The notes beneath the pieces are model-generated. The model searched no databases. It had not been told where the DNA came from and saw nothing but the letters and a program-made list of their open reading frames with translations. Below, one piece after another: positions 60,190 to 64,000 of a DNA stretch of 64,000 bases (position 1 is its first letter; every line of letters begins with the position of its first letter). The stretch covers positions 3,534,001 through 3,598,000 of the forward strand of contig NZ_CP084560.1 of the NCBI RefSeq assembly GCF_021789175.1. Reading direction: 5' to 3'. The position numbers and the translations under genes are program-made. This stretch comes from Arthrobacter sp. FW306-2-2C-D06B. GTDB taxonomy: Bacteria > Actinomycetota > Actinomycetes > Actinomycetales > Micrococcaceae.

Positions 60190-61122
60190 CAGCAGGCCGC
60201 GGCGGAGCAGGAGGCGGCGCTCAATCGGAGCGAAGACCACGAGCTCGATCAGGATGCCCACAAACAGGATCGCCAGGATCGCGGACATGACCGTGGCCAT
60301 GTCGGACAAGGTGCGGCCCTGGTCCAGGAGCGAACCGAGTCCGAAGCCGATGGTGCCGCCGACAGCGATGATTTCCGCGGCCATGAGCGAACGCCAGGAG
60401 AACGCCCAGCCCTGCTTGAGGCCGCCAAGGTATCCGGGGAGGGCCGCTGGCAGGACGATCTGCAACGCCATCTGCAGCCGCGAGGCCCCAAGGACCTTGC
60501 CGACGCTCCGGTATTGCGGCGGAATCTGGTCCACCCCGGAAATCAACCCGTTGATGATGGACGGGATGGCACCCATCAGGACGACAAAGTACACAGTGCC
60601 GTCCGAGAGTCCGAACCAGATGATCGCCGCCGGAACCCACGCCACGGATGGAAGCACCTGGAGCCCGGAAATGAGCGGTCCGAAGGCGCGGCGCAGCGGT
60701 TGCACCTGAGCGAGGAGCAGGCCCACCGGAGTAGCCACGGCGACGCTGATGAGGAAGCCAATCACGCCGCGCTGAAGTGAGGTCCAGACGGCTTCCTGGG
60801 CTTTGCCTTCGGCCCACAGAGAACCGAACTGGCTCAGGACGTCGAGCGGGCCGGGAACCTGGTCGCGACGCTTGAAACCGAGGGAGACGTAGAACTGCCA
60901 TGCCAGGATGAGGACCAGGAGCGCCGCGATCGGGAGGATGACCCGGGTCCAGTCGATGCGCGCCTTGCGGTGGGCGTCCGACTGTAGCCTGTCCAGGCCG
61001 GCTTCGAGGTCCCGGAGTTCGTCCGGGTTTCCCTTGAGGGACGGCGAGGTGATGTGGCGGGACTGCGGAGCTTGCTCGACGGTTTCCCCTTCGGCAAGCC
61101 GGGTCTCTTGTTCAATTGGCAT
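60172..61122 (-). CDS. ssuC: ABC transporter permease, sulfonate/nitrate/taurine type
   Basis: The 316-residue protein has a 75-residue hydrophilic N-terminus and six membrane helices from about residue 62. The BPD permease core includes SVAWVPAAIIWFGLSD and the EAA-type loop GASRLQMALQIVLPAALPGYLGGLKQGWAFSWRSLMAAEI. The SsuC/TauC/NrtB group transports sulfonates, taurine or nitrate. The start lies within the ssuB end (11-base overlap). The N-terminus is longer than usual. Confidence 0.87.
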   Translation of the reverse strand: MPIEQETRLAEGETVEQAPQSRHITSPSLKGNPDELRDLEAGLDRLQSDAHRKARIDWTRVILPIAALLVLILAWQFYVSLGFKRRDQVPGPLDVLSQFGSLWAEGKAQEAVWTSLQRGVIGFLISVAVATPVGLLLAQVQPLRRAFGPLISGLQVLPSVAWVPAAIIWFGLSDGTVYFVVLMGAIPSIINGLISGVDQIPPQYRSVGKVLGASRLQMALQIVLPAALPGYLGGLKQGWAFSWRSLMAAEIIAVGGTIGFGLGSLLDQGRTLSDMATVMSAILAILFVGILIELVVFAPIERRLLLRRGLLAGSTR

Positions 61123-61849
61123 GGCGGCGGATCTCCTCGCGCAGGCGGCGGGTAATGGTTCCAGTGAGCTCCCCGGCGCGGCCGGCGTCGGTCCGGTGTT
61201 CCTCGGTGACGTTCCACTCGGCTACGACCCGTCCGGGACGGGAGGACAGCAGCAGGACGCGCTGGCCGAGCCTCACGGCTTCGCGCACGTTGTGCGTCAC
61301 GAACACGATGGTGCGGCCCGTTTCCTTCCAGATCCGCTCAAGCTCGTCGTGCAGAAGGTCACGGGTGATGGCGTCGAGCGCGGCGAATGGTTCGTCCATG
61401 AGCAACAGCTGCCGGTCCTGGGCCAAAGCGCGGGCCAGGGCGACGCGCTGCCGCATGCCGCCGGAGAGCTCGTGCGGGCGCTTGTCCCCCGCGCCACCCA
61501 AGTGGACGAGGTCCAGCAACTCGCCTGCACGGGCAGCACGCGACGCTTTGCTCAGGCCCCCGGACTTGTCGGCGAGCTTCAGCGCGAGTTCGATGTTGCC
61601 GCGGGCAGTGAGCCACGGGAACAGCGCTGAATCCTGGAACATGAAGGCGGCACCGTCACTGGGCACCTCCAGGGCGCCCGACGTCGGCTGGTCCAGCCCC
61701 GCGAGGATGTTCAGCAGGGTGGACTTGCCGCAGCCGGACGCACCCAGCAGGGCGACGAACTCGCCTTGCTGGATGGTGGCGTTGACGTCGTCCAGCACCG
61801 GGGCGCCGTCGCCGAAGCGTTTACCCAGGTGTTCCAGTACGACTGGCAT
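61112..61849 (-). CDS. ssuB: ABC transporter ATPase, sulfonate/nitrate type
   Basis: The 245-residue ATPase has Walker A GASGCGKST (36-44), signature ELSGGMRQRVALARALA, Walker B LLLMDEPFAALD, and the switch histidine in FVTHNVREA. It powers the permease to its left. The ATG at 61849 is preferred because AAGGACGGG precedes it; the longer frame begins inside the family B palindrome, which lies between this gene and the binding-protein gene. Confidence 0.92.
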   Translation of the reverse strand: MPVVLEHLGKRFGDGAPVLDDVNATIQQGEFVALLGASGCGKSTLLNILAGLDQPTSGALEVPSDGAAFMFQDSALFPWLTARGNIELALKLADKSGGLSKASRAARAGELLDLVHLGGAGDKRPHELSGGMRQRVALARALAQDRQLLLMDEPFAALDAITRDLLHDELERIWKETGRTIVFVTHNVREAVRLGQRVLLLSSRPGRVVAEWNVTEEHRTDAGRAGELTGTITRRLREEIRRHAN

Positions 61850-61882
61850 GGTCCCGTCCTTCGTTCGTTTCGTTGTTGAATT

Positions 61883-61948
61883 CCCAACTGACTCGCAGTT
61901 GTTGTCGTTATGAGGCCTCAAAACGACACTTACTGCGAGTCAGTTGGG
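61883..61948. repeat. 66-bp palindromic element, family B, copy 3
   Basis: Arms of 27 bases (61883-61909 and 61922-61948) with three mismatches; begins CCCAACTGACTCGCAG and ends CTGCGAGTCAGTTGGG. It lies in the gap between the binding-protein gene and the ATPase gene of one operon. Confidence 0.88.
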
Positions 61949-61958
61949 CCTTGGCGGT

Positions 61959-63113
61959 TCAGTCTTGGCCCAGTCCTGCGGCCGAGGTCTTCTGTCCCGT
62001 CACGCTGTTGAGGGCGCGGAGGTCGAAGATGCCGTTGATGTCGGCCGGTTTGGTGATGCCGGCGTCGACGCCGTCCTGGAGGAGCTTCTTGTAGGTTCCG
62101 GCGAGCGGGTCCACGGTGAAGGTGATGTTCTTCAGCGAGCGGTCGATGACGTCGGCCGGGAGCGTGCTGCCCGCGGTCGCCTTCAGTGCGGCGTTGATGG
62201 CGCTGGCCTTGTCAGCGGCCGAGGCGGTGTTGAGCCAGTTGACCGAGGCTTCGTGGCCTTGGAGCAGGGCGGTCACGGTCTGCGGGTGGTCGGCAGCGAA
62301 CTTCTTGCTCACGATGAGGATGGTGGTGGGGAACTGGCCCTTATCCCACAGGTCCTTCTCGTCCACGAGCACCTTGCCTCCGGCCTGGAGCGCCAGACGC
62401 GAGGCCCACGGCTCAGGCAACCACGCGCCGTCGAGCTTTCCGTCCTGGAAGAGCTTGAGGGTCTGGGCGTTGTCGGTCGGGTTGATGGCGACGTCGCCTC
62501 CGCCGTTCGGGTTGGTCTTCAGTCCCTGCTTGCCGAGCCAGGCGCGCAGTGCCACGTCCTGGGTGCCGCCGAGCTGCGGTGAGGCGAGGGTCTTGCCCTT
62601 GAGGTCCGCGGCCGAGTTGATGCCGGGCTTGACCACCAGCTGGGCGCCGCCGGAGGCTGCGCCGGCGATGATGCTGATGGATGCGCCCTTGCTCTGGACG
62701 AAGGAGTTGATGGCCGGGTTCGGGCCGAGGTACGCGGCGTCGATCGCGCCGGCGTTGAGTGCCTCGATGGCGGCCGGTCCGGCGTTGAAGATCTGGGTAG
62801 TGAGCTTGGTGCTGCCCAGCTTGCTGGCGAAGATGCCCTTGCTGACGCCCACCAGCGCCGGGGCGTGGGTGACGTTGCCGAAGTAGCCGAGCCGGAGTTC
62901 GGCGGCGGGGGTCGTTGCCGCCGCTGCCTGGGTTTCATTGTTCTTCGCGACAACCGATGCCACTGCGGCGCCGGCGCCGATCAGCAGGACGAGTCCGACG
63001 GCGATGCCGATCTCAAGCGTGCGGCGTCGCTTGGGCTTGTTGGTTTCACCGGCGACGATGCGGGTGCTCCCCGGGTTCGAGGCGGGCGGTGTGGGTTCTG
63101 GGGTCTTTGACAT
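61959..63113 (-). CDS. ssuA: ABC transporter substrate-binding protein, sulfonate/nitrate type
   Basis: The 384-residue protein has a basic N-terminus, a membrane or signal segment (about 33-53) without a clear lipobox, and then a periplasmic binding fold: LRLGYFGNVTHAPALVGVSKG, FNAGPAAIEALNAGAIDAAYLGPNPAINSF, KLDGAWLPEPWASRL. This is the NrtA/SsuA/TauA family. The ligand could be a sulfonate, taurine, nitrate or similar; neighbours favour sulfur. First gene of the transporter operon, with the palindrome at 61883 between it and ssuB. Confidence 0.88.
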   Translation of the reverse strand: MSKTPEPTPPASNPGSTRIVAGETNKPKRRRTLEIGIAVGLVLLIGAGAAVASVVAKNNETQAAAATTPAAELRLGYFGNVTHAPALVGVSKGIFASKLGSTKLTTQIFNAGPAAIEALNAGAIDAAYLGPNPAINSFVQSKGASISIIAGAASGGAQLVVKPGINSAADLKGKTLASPQLGGTQDVALRAWLGKQGLKTNPNGGGDVAINPTDNAQTLKLFQDGKLDGAWLPEPWASRLALQAGGKVLVDEKDLWDKGQFPTTILIVSKKFAADHPQTVTALLQGHEASVNWLNTASAADKASAINAALKATAGSTLPADVIDRSLKNITFTVDPLAGTYKKLLQDGVDAGITKPADINGIFDLRALNSVTGQKTSAAGLGQD

Positions 63114-63310
63114 GTTGATCCTTGAAGTGCGTGGAGGGGCTGGGCGTCTGTCAGGCCCTGCGACATCGCCCCGGGAGGACAGGCACGGACCAATCCGAAG
63201 AGGTCATGGATTCACCATAGGGACTGTCATATTTGCCCTTCAACGCCCCGGAAACTCTGGGTCACGCACGTTCATGCGGCGTCACAATTGGGCGTCGTCT
63301 CTAGACAGCC

Positions 63311-64000
63311 ATGAACTCACGCTTTCTTGTCGGACGTGGATGGCATCGTGTCCAGCACGGGCACCTGCCCGACGTCGACACAGGGAAGTTGGGGCAAATG
63401 TACGTATGTGATTGTGGAAGAACACCGCCAGATGACTACAGTTTCTGCGGCTGCGGACAGCCCATAGTGCAGGCTCCGACCCCGGGAACAAGCCCAAGGT
63501 CAACGCGTCTAGGCAACAACGTCGGTGGTGTGCAAGCGGGACGAGACATTACCGCCCGCCAGATCATCGTCGGGAAAGATCCCTCGGACCCCTATGAATA
63601 TCGGACGCACATTGCTAGGAAGTCTCAGAAGCGAAGCGTGCTACCAGACAATTGGGTAGCCGCAGTTGCAGGTATCTGCACCATCGCATCATTTCTATTG
63701 ATGGCATTCCCTCCCGATAGCGTACCTAGTGGACTGGCGCTCCTTTATCCAACTCTTGCTGGAATCGGATTCATCCTGTTCGCTGGGTTCGGCTACCTTC
63801 GCCTGGTGTTGCAGCCCGGCCAAGTCTTGGTCCGCCCCTTCGGCAGCGAGCGTCCAATTTACGAGAAGGCTTCGGACGGGACTGTATTTTCAACATACTT
63901 GGAGGCTGACTGTATTTGGTGTGCCTCAAACGGACTAAACAGCAAAATGGCAATCCGCCACGTCAACAACGAAATCGTCTGGGTTTGCCGAACCAATCCA
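63311..64000 (+). CDS. Unrecognised protein with zinc-ribbon-like N-terminus and two membrane helices (incomplete at the window edge)
   Basis: From the ATG at 63311 the frame is open to the last base (230 codons) and continues outside. An in-frame TAG at 63302 closes it upstream. C33, C35, C46 and C48 (YVCDCG...FCGCG) suggest a zinc ribbon. Residues 69-88 (NNVGGVQAGRDITARQIIVG) look like a short beta-helical repeat often seen before effector modules. Membrane helices lie at about 114-133 and 141-163, then a polar C-terminal part with C201, C204 and C226. No strong ribosome-binding site is visible; ATG 63398 (GGGG upstream) is an alternative. Base composition is near 50% G+C, unlike the neighbours. 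The family is not recognised; a defence or conflict role is only a guess. Confidence 0.7.
   Translation, partial: MNSRFLVGRGWHRVQHGHLPDVDTGKLGQMYVCDCGRTPPDDYSFCGCGQPIVQAPTPGTSPRSTRLGNNVGGVQAGRDITARQIIVGKDPSDPYEYRTHIARKSQKRSVLPDNWVAAVAGICTIASFLLMAFPPDSVPSGLALLYPTLAGIGFILFAGFGYLRLVLQPGQVLVRPFGSERPIYEKASDGTVFSTYLEADCIWCASNGLNSKMAIRHVNNEIVWVCRTNP

Noticed and set aside
63114..63310. SAM riboswitch upstream of the binding-protein gene
   Set aside because: The leader has some GC-rich pairing (GGGCG/CGCCC) but none of the conserved SAM-I or SAM-IV core bases I could identify.

Overview
The window is high-GC actinobacterial chromosome, most likely from Arthrobacter or a close relative (Micrococcaceae). 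Signs of this are the GC-rich coding bias, frequent GTG starts and 1-11 bp gene overlaps, the Fe-uptake triad EfeUOB with DtxR/IdeR-type iron boxes, a Dyp peroxidase and a phosphocholine phospholipase with twin-arginine signals, the FprA/CysG pairing, and long proline/alanine-rich wall proteins. No phage, transposase, CRISPR array or rRNA is visible. Most of the window is ordinary chromosomal gene content. The last 700 bases look foreign: a hand count of positions 63661-63780 gives about 50% G+C.

Layout. 1-4 kb: the start of a Na+/H+ antiporter running off the left edge, an SDR protein, and a secreted LysM protein behind an AT-rich structured leader. Two small membrane ORFs, a minus-strand terminator of unknown parentage, and tRNA-Met/tRNA-Thr follow. 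4-13 kb: a second LysM protein, a DEAD-box helicase with an RGG tail, a MOSC protein, an orphan KdpDE-like pair, a glutaryl-CoA dehydrogenase and an MFS/HxlR pair. 13-25 kb: a Tat-exported phospholipase C, a transsulfuration operon (cbs-metB), two glyoxalase-fold proteins, AlkA, a DUF559 nuclease-like protein flanked by long palindromes, an acyl-CoA ligase, an ABM monooxygenase, thioredoxin, a thioesterase and tRNA-Tyr. 25-35 kb: YajQ, the iron operon efeUOB, HtpX, an MFS exporter divergent from furA-katA, and DUF2461. 35-45 kb: an APC permease, an alcohol/aldehyde oxidation cluster (DUF779-adh-aldh, a lipoprotein, a GAF regulator), the first FprA and RarD. 45-54 kb: a GABA/putrescine module (gabT, aldehyde dehydrogenase, PucR), a seven-repeat LGFP L,D-transpeptidase with a lipoprotein, and an MFS/GntR pair. 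54-63 kb: a sulfur region with a persulfide-dioxygenase/rhodanese protein, the second FprA, a fused sirohaem synthase, a luciferase-like monooxygenase and a sulfonate-type ABC transporter. 63.3 kb to the end: an open, unrecognised protein with a zinc-ribbon-like N-terminus and two membrane segments.

How the genes work together. Sulfur handling recurs: cbs/metB move sulfur between homocysteine, cystathionine and cysteine, and the MBL-rhodanese protein would detoxify persulfide. FprA and CysG can supply reductant and sirohaem for assimilatory sulfite or nitrite reduction, and the ABC transporter would import organosulfur. Iron and oxidative stress are linked at 26.6 and 32.6 kb, where DtxR-type and Fur-type sites sit in front of efeUOB, an exporter and furA-katA.

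The least-explained material is non-coding. There are two families of 63-66 bp palindromes with three copies each; one family shows compensatory base changes. Other unexplained items are a 32-bp-period repeat, a GGACATG-rich repeat cluster, an in-frame pentapeptide-repeat extension beyond a permease stop codon, and an orphan minus-strand terminator preceded by tRNA-like loops. All calls come from reading the sequence by eye; no database search was run.
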